This document shows positions 16,649 to 25,777 of a DNA stretch of 64,000 nucleotides, piece by piece. The stretch covers positions 1,364,001 through 1,428,000 of the forward strand of contig NZ_CP070490.1 in NCBI RefSeq assembly GCF_016925635.1. The letters are read 5' to 3'. Positions within the stretch are counted from its first letter, which is position 1; each line of letters opens with the position of its first letter. A model generated the notes under the pieces. The model did not search any database. It saw nothing but the letters and a program-made list of their open reading frames with translations, and had not been told where the DNA came from. The DNA is from Lysinibacillus fusiformis (lineage in GTDB: Bacteria; Bacillota; Bacilli; Bacillales_A; Planococcaceae). The position numbers and the translations under genes are program-made.

Positions 16649-17632
16649 CTATTTAAGTAATTTTTCAGCTGCGGCATCTAAGAATTTCACCTTAGACCAA
16701 GCAGTACCACCTTGTGCTAATGGCTCAATTGTGTTGACGAAAACTTGATTATTTTGTGCTGCCTTTAAGCTAGTGAAAATTGGATTCTTTTGTAGTTCCT
16801 CTAACGCTTTTGGAGAATCCGTATTTTCTGATTCCTCAAATTGTAGGAAAATCGCATCTGGATTTACTTGTGCTAATGTTTCAAGTGATAATTCAGCTTG
16901 CGCTTTCGCTGTTGTTAAAACTTCTGGAACTGGTGCTCCTAAATCTTCATACAGTACAGGGTTTAAATAAACACCTGCTGGATAGATGTACATCACACCA
17001 CCGCGAACACGAATGATTAATACTTGCTTATCTGCTAATTGCTCCTTGGTTTTCACCTGTGCATCAGCAACTTTTGCTTCATAGTCAGAGATGATTTTCT
17101 TTGCATCCTCTTCTTTACCAGCTAATTGTGCAAGCAATGTTAAATTTTCTTTCCAGTTTGTTGAAATATGTGAGTATGGAATCATTGTTTGAATTTTGTT
17201 CAGTTTTTCGGCCGTTTCTTCAGGGAATTTCGAAGTACCCACGATTACATCAGGATCCAAATTAAGAATGGCTTCTGCATTTGGCTCCATTTTATTTCCT
17301 ACAAGTGTAGCTCCTTCAAAATCTGTTGCTAGATAGGCAGGAACTTTGCCACCTACTTCAAGAACACCTACTGGCTTAATACCAAGCATTGCAGCATCTT
17401 CCATTGATTCAAGACTTGCAGCGACAATGTTCTTTACTTCTGCTGGTAGCTCATATTGCTCACCTAAGTACGTAATTGTCTGTGTTGTTTTAGCTTGCTC
17501 TGTCTGTGATTCTGTTGCGCTTGTCTCTGCTGTATTAGCTGTTGACGTAGACTCCTCTGCTTTATCTGTTCCACATGCAGCCAGTGATAATGCTAATAGT
17601 GCTGGAGCACACATTTTAAAATATTTATTCAT
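16649..17632 (-). CDS. siderophore-binding lipoprotein (FeuA/FhuD-like)
   Basis: A 327-residue substrate-binding protein. The signal peptide ends in the lipobox LAAC (Cys20), followed by a Ser/Thr/Glu-rich linker (21-48) and the two-lobed TroA/FecB domain (about 50-327) with the usual long helix (residues 160-200). The RVRGGVMYIYPAG stretch is at the centre of the second lobe, as in FeuA-type proteins that bind tricatecholates. It is the promoter-proximal gene behind a Fur box. The esterase at the operon end suggests bacillibactin or enterobactin as cargo. Confidence 0.87.
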   Translation of the reverse strand: MNKYFKMCAPALLALSLAACGTDKAEESTSTANTAETSATESQTEQAKTTQTITYLGEQYELPAEVKNIVAASLESMEDAAMLGIKPVGVLEVGGKVPAYLATDFEGATLVGNKMEPNAEAILNLDPDVIVGTSKFPEETAEKLNKIQTMIPYSHISTNWKENLTLLAQLAGKEEDAKKIISDYEAKVADAQVKTKEQLADKQVLIIRVRGGVMYIYPAGVYLNPVLYEDLGAPVPEVLTTAKAQAELSLETLAQVNPDAIFLQFEESENTDSPKALEELQKNPIFTSLKAAQNNQVFVNTIEPLAQGGTAWSKVKFLDAAAEKLLK

Positions 17633-17660
17633 AGATATTCTCCCCTAACGAGCTCATATT

Positions 17661-17718
17661 GATAATGATAATCGTTTTCATATATATGTCAATATATAAT
17701 TGATACTCATTATCATTT
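17661..17718 (-). promoter_or_regulatory. Fur-regulated promoter of the siderophore uptake operon
   Basis: GATAATGATAATCGTTTTC (17661-17679) fits the Fur 19-mer closely, and TGATACTCATTATCATTT (17701-17718) is a second, weaker site. Between them, on the minus strand, TTGACA (17692-17687) and TATCAT (17670-17665) form a promoter with a 16-bp spacer, so Fur would cover the minus-10 region. Confidence 0.85.
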
Positions 17719-17800
17719 ACGGATACTATCCTAACAAAGTGAAAAAAGATTGTGAATGGACGATTTCGAAAATGACATGGATTTTTGCCGATTTTACTAA

Positions 17801-17838
17801 TAAAAAAACTGCTTCTTTTTTGTAAGAAACAGTTTTTA
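17801..17838 (-). terminator. terminator of the AraC gene
   Basis: AAAACTGTTTCTT pairs with AAGAAGCAGTTTT across a short A-rich loop, followed by T residues on the minus strand; the gene stop codon lies in the first arm. Confidence 0.7.
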
Positions 17839-18666
17839 CATATAGTTGGATTCCTCTATTTTCATCTTTCGATAGGCTGAAGGAGACAAACCTGTACATT
17901 TTTTAAATACTCTACTAAAATAAAAACAATCTACATATCCGACACATTCTGCTACTTCAGCTACTGGAATTACATCATATTCTAGCAAGTCTTTTGCGCG
18001 TCGTATACGATATTCCGTAATATAAGTGCTTGGATTCATGCCCGTATGCTGCTCAAATAAATAAGCAAAACGACGACGCTCAATGCCAAATTCCATCGAG
18101 ATATTTGATACGGAGATTTGCTCTGCATAATGTTCATGTATATATTGTAATGCCTGCTCCATTAATTCGCTGGCACTATCCAAAACCTTCATTTTTGCCG
18201 CTACAAGAATATCTTCCAGCAAATTCATAAATAATGTCTTAGACTTAAATATAGCCATATTACCGGGATAGGAATGGCTTTCTATTAATTGCTGAACATG
18301 GCTAATAATTTGTGTGTTAAAACCTGTATTGATGAGAAAATGTTGCTCAGCTAGTGGAAAAAGAGCTATTTCCTCTGTAGGTAGTCGATAATGCACAACT
18401 GCATACTCCCACCCTTTGTGACCAGTCGCTCTCACTTCTATCGGCATTTGGGGTCCTGCATGGACGATCATTCCTAGCTCCATCATATAGGGCGTTCCAT
18501 TAAAGCTAAAGATTGCACTACCTGCAAGTGGCACCACTAAACCACATTTTTCTGGCGCTGTTGTTCTACCAACATCCACTTCACCAGGCTTCATTTTTTT
18601 AATAAAAACATCTGTAAATTTTACAGAAGCATGTGCAAAGTAATCAATTAAATATTTGATATCCAT
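17836..18666 (-). CDS. AraC family transcriptional regulator
   Basis: A 276-residue regulator: a cupin-like sensor domain (about 1-155; GEVDVGRTTAPEKCGLVVPL at its start) and two C-terminal helix-turn-helix motifs (about 175-270) with the AraC signature ending in CFYFSRVFKKCTGLSPSAYR. It lies directly downstream of the siderophore operon promoter region and faces the same way. It could regulate that operon, but the binding target is not visible. It lacks the binding-protein domain found in the second AraC gene at 58617. Confidence 0.85.
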   Translation of the reverse strand: MDIKYLIDYFAHASVKFTDVFIKKMKPGEVDVGRTTAPEKCGLVVPLAGSAIFSFNGTPYMMELGMIVHAGPQMPIEVRATGHKGWEYAVVHYRLPTEEIALFPLAEQHFLINTGFNTQIISHVQQLIESHSYPGNMAIFKSKTLFMNLLEDILVAAKMKVLDSASELMEQALQYIHEHYAEQISVSNISMEFGIERRRFAYLFEQHTGMNPSTYITEYRIRRAKDLLEYDVIPVAEVAECVGYVDCFYFSRVFKKCTGLSPSAYRKMKIEESNYM

Positions 18667-18676
18667 ATGCTAACTC

Positions 18677-19141
18677 CTATACATGTATAACATTCTGAAT
18701 CTGTGAAAAATGATGTAAATCATGATTGATTAATCCTACAAAATAATCGACTACGGTCATCTCTGACTGCCCAATTTTAAACGACTGTTGCCATTGCTCA
18801 TCTGTCCATCGCTGAATGGTCTGTAATAATTGACGTCTTGTGAAAATAAATTCATTCAATGTTTCCTCCATTGCTTGTTCACGACTTTTCTTAGCAGCCA
18901 TCGTATTCAAATGTGCTACATCTGGCCCTTTCGGCAGACGCTCATCTGTAAGAAGAAAAGGAATTCGGTGATTTAGCACAAACTTATCCCATGGAGGAAG
19001 ATGTCCAATTACCTCTGCAACTGACCATTTCCCAGGTTCAATGGGCATACGCCATTGTGCCTCAGATAACCCTCGTAAATTATCTATCCAATCTAAAGAT
19101 TTTATATAGTGTTTAATGACATAGGTTTTATCTTGTTGCAA
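18677..19141 (-). CDS. DinB family protein
   Basis: A 154-residue DinB-like four-helix protein. The metal-site histidines are in VIGHLPPWDKFVLNH (about residues 45-59) and NHDLHHFSQI (about 139-148), the H-x3-H spacing of the family. The role is unknown; relatives include thiol transferases and damage-inducible proteins. TTG start at 19141 with AGGGGG five bases upstream. It follows the nucleotidyltransferase gene by 21 bases and precedes the AraC gene by ten, so all three may be co-transcribed. Confidence 0.82.
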   Translation of the reverse strand: MQQDKTYVIKHYIKSLDWIDNLRGLSEAQWRMPIEPGKWSVAEVIGHLPPWDKFVLNHRIPFLLTDERLPKGPDVAHLNTMAAKKSREQAMEETLNEFIFTRRQLLQTIQRWTDEQWQQSFKIGQSEMTVVDYFVGLINHDLHHFSQIQNVIHV

Positions 19142-19162
19142 TTGTTCCCCCTCTTTCTTTTT

Positions 19163-19672
19163 TTATTGAAGATGAATTTTCAATTCTGGCCAACATAAAT
19201 GCCATTGTTTTTGCTGAATTCTTTGACGATAAATCGCATAGGCATCCTTATTTTCTAGGTAAAACGGTGTTGGCTCAACAATGCCTGCTCCTAAAAGATG
19301 AATACCATAGGGTGCTGTAATTTCTAGTATCCCATCTGATAACTTTACACCGATCGCTGTTGGTATTTCAGAAAAATGAGAAATGCCATCAATAGCCGAT
19401 TTATACGGATTACTACCATTTAGCACATGCATCCGTGCTTGATTTTTCACGGACCAAGGCTCGTTTGGAGATACCTTTCTCAGTTCTTGCTCATACTGCT
19501 TCTCTACTGCTTCTGCTAAATTTTCTTTATCAAAATATATCACATCAATATCAGCAATTGGTGTTCTTTCCTCCTTATTATGAAGGTAATCCCATACCTT
19601 TGAGCGAATAATTCCTGCGCATATCCACCGATCTGGTAGTTGCAAGTTTTCTACTGTGGATAAAATGCTCAT
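19163..19672 (-). CDS. DUF925-type nucleotidyltransferase family protein
   Basis: A 169-residue member of the minimal nucleotidyltransferase group. The opening LPDRWICAGIIRSKVWDYLH and the IADIDVIYFD metal motif (about 39-48) match that family, as does the EPTPFYLENKDAYAIYRQRI end. The function is not established for any member I can recall. It seems to head a unit with DinB and AraC genes. No strong ribosome site is seen before the ATG. Confidence 0.82.
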   Translation of the reverse strand: MSILSTVENLQLPDRWICAGIIRSKVWDYLHNKEERTPIADIDVIYFDKENLAEAVEKQYEQELRKVSPNEPWSVKNQARMHVLNGSNPYKSAIDGISHFSEIPTAIGVKLSDGILEITAPYGIHLLGAGIVEPTPFYLENKDAYAIYRQRIQQKQWHLCWPELKIHLQ

Positions 19673-19845
19673 TATCCAGTCATCAGATGCTATTTAAGCT
19701 CTTCAACTCTTCCTCCGTTTGAAGCAATCTCATTCAGCCATCCCCCATTAATATAAATTAAATTTATAAATCACCAAAAATTATATATTAGATTTATACA
19801 TTAACACCATTTACCCTAAAGCTAATAAAAGAAAGGGAGAAGATT

Positions 19846-20640
19846 ATGAATAAAATGATCCTGCTGTTGTTATTTGTACTACTTAGCTTAATTGGACTTT
19901 TCTATGCAAACATTTCTTTAACACTCGTATGTATCGGAATGGTAGCTGCTTTTATCGGTACACTTGCGGGAGGTGGTGGACTCATTACACTTCCTGCCAT
20001 GATGCTTGTCGGTATCCCGATTCAAACAAGTATTGCCACAAACAAATTTTCGACAGGCATTTCGTCTTTATCCAGTATTTTTTATCTACTCTATCAGAAG
20101 GAGTTACATCTCACATCTATCATTAAATATATAGCCCTTGCTATTGTTGGGGGGATTTGCGGCTCACTTTTAGCTGTTTCGCTGTCTGAGCAAACTATGA
20201 ACTATATGGCCTGTGTACTACTCCTTTTGGCTTTAGTCGTAACTTTAAAAAATAAGGCGTGGACGGAAGTTTCTGATTCGCTAGAACATCAAGCACCTCA
20301 TTTTTGGCAACCATTTATCATCGCCATGTATGATGGTGGTTTCGGCCCTGGCTCTTCGACATTTAGCATCTTACACTATCTACGTTCACATCATACTTAC
20401 ATAAAGGCTGTACAGCTCACTCGAGTACTCCTCTTCGGGAGCTGTACAGGTGCATTTATTGTGTTTTATCACACTGGCTTTATTCAATGGCACTATGCAA
20501 TTGCTATGGCACTAGGCTCCATTATAGGCTCCCAATTAGGTCTCCTAGTGCTCCCCTACATTCCATTAAAAATAGCCAAAACACTACTAACAGTGATTAT
20601 TATATTGTTGCTTGTTCAAGTTACATTGAAAATAATTTAA
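19846..20640 (+). CDS. TauE/SafE family sulfite/anion exporter
   Basis: A 264-residue membrane protein with about eight hydrophobic segments. The family repeat GTLAGGGGLITLPAM (about 38-52) and the second-half counterpart DGGFGPGSSTFSIL (about 163-176) are both present, with NKFSTGISSL following the first. Members export sulfite, sulfoacetate or related anions; the substrate here is unknown. AAAGGGAGAAG precedes the ATG. The stop codon overlaps the converging gene by four bases. Confidence 0.87.
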   Translation: MNKMILLLLFVLLSLIGLFYANISLTLVCIGMVAAFIGTLAGGGGLITLPAMMLVGIPIQTSIATNKFSTGISSLSSIFYLLYQKELHLTSIIKYIALAIVGGICGSLLAVSLSEQTMNYMACVLLLLALVVTLKNKAWTEVSDSLEHQAPHFWQPFIIAMYDGGFGPGSSTFSILHYLRSHHTYIKAVQLTRVLLFGSCTGAFIVFYHTGFIQWHYAIAMALGSIIGSQLGLLVLPYIPLKIAKTLLTVIIILLLVQVTLKII

Positions 20641-21002
20641 TGACCACTACTCAAATGCTCATGAATTATCTTCCATTGATCGTTAACTAATGTAAAAATA
20701 TTAGTCGCTCTACCGCTACCTGATACAAACTTTTCGTTATGATAGCCTTCATAGTGATATGTATAGAGACAGGTAGCCGTCTTTTCATCAACGGTTAACC
20801 ATTTTACATCAGTAGCTGAATAAACCTCTTCTTTAATGACATTCCATGCATGCTTGAAATAAGCCTCAATCTCCTCTGTTGTTGTGCAAGTTTTATCAGA
20901 GAACCAATAAATTGCTTGTGGATGCAAAATAGCCTTTACTTGATTAAAATCATGGGTATTTGTTGCTTGGATATATTGTTCCAATGCTTGTTGATGTGTC
21001 AT
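20637..21002 (-). CDS. SnoaL/NTF2-like protein
   Basis: A 121-residue cone-shaped NTF2-fold protein: helix (QQALEQYIQATNTHDF), the strand LHPQAIYWFS, then the curved sheet ending VNDQWKIIHEHLS. The domain binds or transforms small molecules in many unrelated pathways, so no function is given. The ATG at 21002 is preceded by GGAGGA at six bases; the GTG at 21008 is too close. It converges on the TauE gene. Confidence 0.75.
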   Translation of the reverse strand: MTHQQALEQYIQATNTHDFNQVKAILHPQAIYWFSDKTCTTTEEIEAYFKHAWNVIKEEVYSATDVKWLTVDEKTATCLYTYHYEGYHNEKFVSGSGRATNIFTLVNDQWKIIHEHLSSGH

Positions 21003-21056
21003 CTTCACTCCTCCTTTTTTAACAATATTATCCTATAATTAACTTCTTATAAATCA

Positions 21057-21950
21057 CTAGTTCCTTAGCCCTTTCTGCTTTGACAGTAAATAGATGGCAG
21101 CTATAATTAAGAAAAAACCACAGACCTGAAGATTAGTTATTTTTTCATCCAATAGAATAGAAGATAAAATCATACTACTAATTGGCAATAAGCTAGTAAG
21201 TACACCTGCCCACGATGCTGAAATTACTGCAAGACCCTGTTGCATCAAAAGAAACGCTATGACGGTTACAACAATGCCGAAATACAATACTAATCCCCAC
21301 TCTGCAGCTGAAATTTCTTCAAATTCAAAATATCTGCTTTCAGCTACAGCCAATGGGAAAAATAATATGACGCCAAATAAGCTAACCATAGTTGAGACTG
21401 TAAGAGCACTCATACGATAAGAAATTAACTTACCTATGATGATAAATAAAGATTCGCAAAATACTGCCCCTAAAATGAATAGATTTCCTAATAATGAAGT
21501 TGAATAATGGTTAGTAGCAGAATAGTTAGCAATGTTCATAAAGATAGCTCCCACTACGGCAAGAAGTATGCTAATACCCATATTCCTCGTTAATTTCTCC
21601 TTCAAAATAAAATAGGATAGGATTGCAGTGCAGACTGGCAGAGTACCAGTAATAATACCAGCTTCCATAGCAGTCGTTTTTGAAAGACCATGGAGCATTA
21701 ATATATTAAATAAAAACACCCCTAATAACGCTTGTAAAAAAACCGCTACTAACTCTTTTCTGTTTAATGTTGAAAATCCCTCTATCTTTATCCACAAAGG
21801 AATTAAAATAATTGCAGCCACAAGAAATCTTAGTTCATTCGCTAAGAAAATTGGAAAGCTTTGAACAACCAACTTGCCCGCAACAACTGAACTACCAACG
21901 ATACTCATTGCCACAAAAACTTTCCCGCTACTCCAGATCCATCTATTCAT
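21057..21950 (-). CDS. EamA/DMT family transporter
   Basis: A 297-residue carrier with two EamA domains (about 5-137 and 150-290), ten predicted membrane helices and the usual ILKEKLT and LLDEKIT motifs at the end of each repeat. DMT members often export amino acids or metabolites. It starts four bases after the proline dehydrogenase gene and is surely co-transcribed with it; a MocR-type regulator diverges upstream. An amino-acid-related substrate is an inference. Confidence 0.87.
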   Translation of the reverse strand: MNRWIWSSGKVFVAMSIVGSSVVAGKLVVQSFPIFLANELRFLVAAIILIPLWIKIEGFSTLNRKELVAVFLQALLGVFLFNILMLHGLSKTTAMEAGIITGTLPVCTAILSYFILKEKLTRNMGISILLAVVGAIFMNIANYSATNHYSTSLLGNLFILGAVFCESLFIIIGKLISYRMSALTVSTMVSLFGVILFFPLAVAESRYFEFEEISAAEWGLVLYFGIVVTVIAFLLMQQGLAVISASWAGVLTSLLPISSMILSSILLDEKITNLQVCGFFLIIAAIYLLSKQKGLRN

Positions 21951-21954
21951 TCTT

Positions 21955-22905
21955 CTATACTACGCGTTCAATGGATTCATTAATAATATCGGTTACTGCT
22001 AAATATAGGTTTTCAGGGTGTTCAGCAATTCGGTGGCAAAGATATAAGTACCACTCATTTCCATACGTTAAATATACTCTACAACGATAATCTTTCCGTC
22101 TTAATTCATTGAGTAATGTAGGACGTACACCATAAAGCATCTCAACTTCAACATTTGAGTTATCAAGATATTGACGTCGCTCTAGCTCTTGAATAAGCAT
22201 TTCATCATGTGTAGCGATTGATAACGGATGATTCGCATTTACTAATTGATCAACATACTCAAGATAACGCTTATTCAGTTCTTCTGATCTGATCATGGCT
22301 ATATCGACAGACTCTTGAAAAGCCCCTTTAACAAGTCTTATTTTTCCTGGATATTGCATAAGTTCTTGTAAATCTACCTTTGTACGATAAAGATGAACTT
22401 GTAATGTAATTCCGATATTTGTAAAATCTGTTGCTATTTTTTTGTAAAGAGTAATAATATCACTAGTCTTTGAGGATTCTTCCATACTTATCATCAAAGT
22501 TATTCCATACTGTTGAGCTTTTTGTGTAAGCTCTTCAAGGTGCTTATAAGCAATCTCAGCATTAATAGAAAGACCTATATGAGATAAATCGAAAGATACT
22601 GTTTGCTTCAAAGATAAAATCCCCATGTCCTCAATTACTTGTAAAAGCTCATCCTTTGCTCTTTGACAATCCCTTAAATTGGTTGTATTTTCCCCAATAT
22701 ATTCAATGGAGATATTATAATTGTCATTAAGATAATTACGTGCAGCAGTGATGGCATCCTCTCTCTTTTCCCCTGTTACATACCTTTTTGCGGCTTTCCA
22801 TAATAATGGGTAGAGCTCTGTCGATTGTTGCACCGCATATTTCAAGCGCTCGTCTCGTGCCGCGGCTTTTAAGGCTTGAATCACTAATTCTTCTGTTTTC
22901 TTCAT
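21955..22905 (-). CDS. proline dehydrogenase family protein
   Basis: A 316-residue FAD-dependent proline dehydrogenase-like TIM barrel. Signatures in order: SFDLSHIG (about 104-111), RLVKGAFQE (about 190-198), SIATHDE (about 226-232), VEMLYGVRP (about 252-260) and VYLTYGNEWYLY (about 278-289), where the typical enzyme reads YVPYG. No P5C dehydrogenase gene is next to it, unlike the usual proline catabolic pair. It heads a unit with an EamA transporter and is divergent from a MocR regulator, so it may act on proline or a related cyclic amino acid. GAGGGGG precedes the ATG. Confidence 0.85.
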   Translation of the reverse strand: MKKTEELVIQALKAAARDERLKYAVQQSTELYPLLWKAAKRYVTGEKREDAITAARNYLNDNYNISIEYIGENTTNLRDCQRAKDELLQVIEDMGILSLKQTVSFDLSHIGLSINAEIAYKHLEELTQKAQQYGITLMISMEESSKTSDIITLYKKIATDFTNIGITLQVHLYRTKVDLQELMQYPGKIRLVKGAFQESVDIAMIRSEELNKRYLEYVDQLVNANHPLSIATHDEMLIQELERRQYLDNSNVEVEMLYGVRPTLLNELRRKDYRCRVYLTYGNEWYLYLCHRIAEHPENLYLAVTDIINESIERVV

Positions 22906-22937
22906 ATTTATTCCCCCTCTTCGGTATTGGTAAGTAC

Positions 22938-22999
22938 TTTATCATGATAAAATTGGTAACTGTAGAACCACTTTAAAGTGATTTTAAAGGTACCACTTT
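22938..22999. promoter_or_regulatory. candidate MocR operator region
   Basis: The divergent intergenic region holds two perfect palindromes, TTTATCATGATAAA (22938-22951) and CACTTTAAAGTG (22969-22980), and a direct repeat CCACTTT (22968-22974 and 22993-22999). MocR regulators typically bind direct repeats with an additional half-site between divergent genes. Assignment is by position only. Confidence 0.5.
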
Positions 23000-23018
23000 C
23001 AAATCGGAGGTATGTAAA

Positions 23019-24410
23019 ATGTTATGGATACCTATTGATCGAGCATTAGATATTCCTTTAAATCGTCAAATCTATCAGCAAATACGGGAAAAAATTTTAA
23101 GTGGACACCTTCAGGCAGGAGAAAAATTAGTATCCACACGAGAGCTTTCAGTAGAATTAAAAGTATCAAGAAATGTCATATTAGAAGCTTATGATCAGTT
23201 ACTAGCCGAAGGATTTTTAATTGCACGAAGAGGAGCTGGTACATTTGTTGCAGAAGGGGCGTTGCTACCACAACAGGCCAAACCTTTTATTACAAATAAA
23301 GCAGGAGATTCAATAGTAGGGAAAGAAGTTATAAACTTACGCTCGGGTATTCCAGCACTCGACTTGTTTCCTCGTAAAACTTGGGCGAAGATAAGTCATC
23401 AACTTTGGCACGATAGTGAATCCTCCATATTGGGATACGGGGTTCCAGAGGGACGCATAGAATTAAGGCATACTCTTGCCCACTACTTATTAAGGACAAG
23501 GGGCGTTGAATGTCATCCAGAGCAAATTATTATTACATCTGGTGCGACACAGGCAATGATGCTTGTTTCAAGATTATTGCTGTCACCTAATGATCTTGCT
23601 ATTATGGAAGATCCTATAACGAATGATATTCAAACTATCTTTAAAGCTTCTGGTGCTACCATTTATCCGATACCAGTAGATGAATTTGGGATGAAAACAA
23701 GTCTATTACCAGATAATATAGATCCTAAACTTGTCTTTCTAACTCCCTCTCATCAATTTCCTTTAGGAAGTACCTTACCTATTCAACGTAGAATTCAATT
23801 AATTGAGTATGCTAGAAAGAATCATTGCTTTTTAATTGAAGATGATTATGATAGTGAGTTTCGCTACGAAGGGCCACCTGTTAGCTCTTTACAGGGCCTA
23901 GACCCAGAGCTTGTTCTCTACATCGGTTCTTTTAGTAAAATTCTCTCTCCCGCATTAAGAATAGGATACATTATCCTACCAACACAGCTTACTGAAAAAT
24001 GCCGCCAATTAAAATGGTTTACGGACTTACATACACCTTCCTTAGACCAGCTTATCCTTTCTCGCTTTATAGAGGAGGGCTATATGGAAAGACATATTAC
24101 AAAAATGAAGAAGTTCTATAAAAGCCAACGTGATTTTCTGATTCAATGTTTACAATCCACTTTTTCACATAACATAAAGATATTCGGCTATTCTACAGGT
24201 ATGCACTTAGTTGCAGAATTTGAGAAGATTGATTTTACACAAAACTTATTAGTGAAAATAGAGCAATTTGGTGTAAAGGTTTACCCAGTAGAGGATCATA
24301 CAATTAAAAAGGGAAAATATAATAACAGATTGATTATTGGCTATGGTCATTTACAAAAGCATGAAATCGAACTAGGCATCACTAGACTTTTTCAAGCAAT
24401 TTATCATTAG
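23019..24410 (+). CDS. MocR/PdxR-type GntR regulator with aminotransferase domain
   Basis: A 463-residue fusion: winged helix-turn-helix of GntR type at about 10-80 (NRQIYQQIREKILSGHLQAG opening, ending RRGAGTFVAEG), a linker, and a fold-type I aminotransferase domain at about 105-460. The PLP lysine lies in GSFSKILSPALRIGY (about residue 310). Such proteins sense PLP or an amino acid-PLP adduct. Divergence from a proline dehydrogenase and DMT transporter implies these are its targets. An SRPBCC gene follows after ten bases. TCGGAGG precedes the ATG. Confidence 0.92.
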   Translation: MLWIPIDRALDIPLNRQIYQQIREKILSGHLQAGEKLVSTRELSVELKVSRNVILEAYDQLLAEGFLIARRGAGTFVAEGALLPQQAKPFITNKAGDSIVGKEVINLRSGIPALDLFPRKTWAKISHQLWHDSESSILGYGVPEGRIELRHTLAHYLLRTRGVECHPEQIIITSGATQAMMLVSRLLLSPNDLAIMEDPITNDIQTIFKASGATIYPIPVDEFGMKTSLLPDNIDPKLVFLTPSHQFPLGSTLPIQRRIQLIEYARKNHCFLIEDDYDSEFRYEGPPVSSLQGLDPELVLYIGSFSKILSPALRIGYIILPTQLTEKCRQLKWFTDLHTPSLDQLILSRFIEEGYMERHITKMKKFYKSQRDFLIQCLQSTFSHNIKIFGYSTGMHLVAEFEKIDFTQNLLVKIEQFGVKVYPVEDHTIKKGKYNNRLIIGYGHLQKHEIELGITRLFQAIYH

Positions 24411-24420
24411 GAGGATGTCT

Positions 24421-24906
24421 GTGCTAGCTACTATTGAAAAACAATCAAATTACCATATTGCTACATTCAAACGACCATTACTATATTCAATAGATGCCGT
24501 TTGGGCCGCTATGACTAACAATGAAAACCTACAAAAATGGATGAGTAATTTAGAAATCATTGAGCTACGTAAGAACGGAAAAATACATTTTAATATGAAT
24601 GATGGAACAGGTACCTTTGAGGAAATAACCATCACTGATTATGCTGAGAAAGAAGTACTAGAATTTGATTGGGGAACAGATACGGTGAGATTTGAACTAT
24701 CTTCTACTGACGATGGTTCATTATTGGTAGTAGTGGAGACACTTCAAGAGCTGACAGAGCATACACCGAAGGATTTAGCAGGGTGGCATATATGCCTTGA
24801 TATGTTAACAGATTTATTAAATAGCGTTGAACATCAATATTTCCCAATGGAAGAGTGGCAACAACGCTTCAGCGAATACAAAAAACTTCTGAATACTGTA
24901 AAGTAA
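24421..24906 (+). CDS. SRPBCC (START/AHSA1-like) protein
   Basis: A 161-residue helix-grip protein. Typical elements are the opening FKRPLLYSIDAVWAAMTNNE (about 16-35), LQKWMS, then the IHFNMNDGTGTFEEI strands and a long C-terminal helix (AGWHICLDMLTDLLNSV). I start it at GTG 24421, six bases after AGGAGG; the ATG at 24415 touches that site. It follows the MocR gene closely, so it is probably co-transcribed. Ligand unknown. Confidence 0.85.
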   Translation: MLATIEKQSNYHIATFKRPLLYSIDAVWAAMTNNENLQKWMSNLEIIELRKNGKIHFNMNDGTGTFEEITITDYAEKEVLEFDWGTDTVRFELSSTDDGSLLVVVETLQELTEHTPKDLAGWHICLDMLTDLLNSVEHQYFPMEEWQQRFSEYKKLLNTVK

Positions 24907-24913
24907 ATACTAC

Positions 24914-24948
24914 AAAAAAATCCTAGAGCATCCGTTACTCTAGGATTT
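24914..24948 (-). terminator. terminator between SRPBCC and lipoprotein genes
   Basis: AAATCCTAGAG/CTCTAGGATTT perfect stem; the minus strand has seven T residues after it, so it mainly stops the lipoprotein gene, but it can also act on the converging one. Confidence 0.82.
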
Positions 24949-24951
24949 CGA

Positions 24952-25719
24952 CTATTGATAAAATGCTGTAGCTATGGCTAGTGCTTTTAAAGGGTCTTTG
25001 ATTGAATCGAGTGTGTAAACAAGCTTTTCATCCTGCCACACAATTAAATTACCTGATTGATAGACATCTAGCTGAGCCATACCATATTGCCTTGGGATAG
25101 GCAGCATGTGACTTTCTAAATACTTTACTGCCTGCTTAGCTAGCTTAATACCTGCATCAGGATTATCAGTTCGTGTATGGGTGGCAATTGCCCATCGCCC
25201 TTCATTCCAACCAGTCCATAATGAGCCGGCACCTGCATCTTGATAACCTTTTATATTGTAACCAAGCTCAACCTCTTGCCCACCATTTTGATTAAAATTA
25301 TCAAATGCTATCTGTGTACTTGCACCTTCCATACTTTTATATTGCTTGACAAGCAATCTTCCAATAACAGTCGCTGACTTCTTTAATCGAATATCATTAA
25401 TTGGCATATTCTCTTTGCTCTCATAAAAGATAACTTCAACCTGGTCGCCCTGTGTCCTTGTTGTAGCTGTTAAAAATGCACCCTCTGCAATAGGTAACGT
25501 TGTTGGCATTTTTATTGGTACATCAAAATGAATCTGCTCCTTTATTTGTTGAAGAGCTTCAGTTTGTACTTGAACAATATCACTTTCATCCATATTAGAC
25601 TGTGTTACAGATGTATCGGTTTCATTCTCATGTTCTTGATCATTCTTATCCCGTTCAGCACAAGCACTTATGCTACAAATGCTTAACAATAAAAAGAGAA
25701 ATACTGCCTTTTTCATCAT
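24952..25719 (-). CDS. secreted lipoprotein of unknown function
   Basis: A 255-residue lipoprotein: hydrophobic signal ending in ISAC (Cys at about 20), then an acidic Asp/Glu/Asn-rich linker and a globular domain (about 60-255). Motifs such as WTGWNEGRWAIATHTRTDN and the two adjacent beta-rich stretches are seen, but I do not recognise the family. Start at 25719 with GGGGGTTAAC before it. It stands alone with its own terminator. It would sit on the outer membrane face of the cell. Confidence 0.72.
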   Translation of the reverse strand: MMKKAVFLFLLLSICSISACAERDKNDQEHENETDTSVTQSNMDESDIVQVQTEALQQIKEQIHFDVPIKMPTTLPIAEGAFLTATTRTQGDQVEVIFYESKENMPINDIRLKKSATVIGRLLVKQYKSMEGASTQIAFDNFNQNGGQEVELGYNIKGYQDAGAGSLWTGWNEGRWAIATHTRTDNPDAGIKLAKQAVKYLESHMLPIPRQYGMAQLDVYQSGNLIVWQDEKLVYTLDSIKDPLKALAIATAFYQ

Positions 25720-25777
25720 GTTAACCCCCATTTCTCTCCATATTTTCCCCTGGAAAAGGTTAACTTAAACGTTTCAA

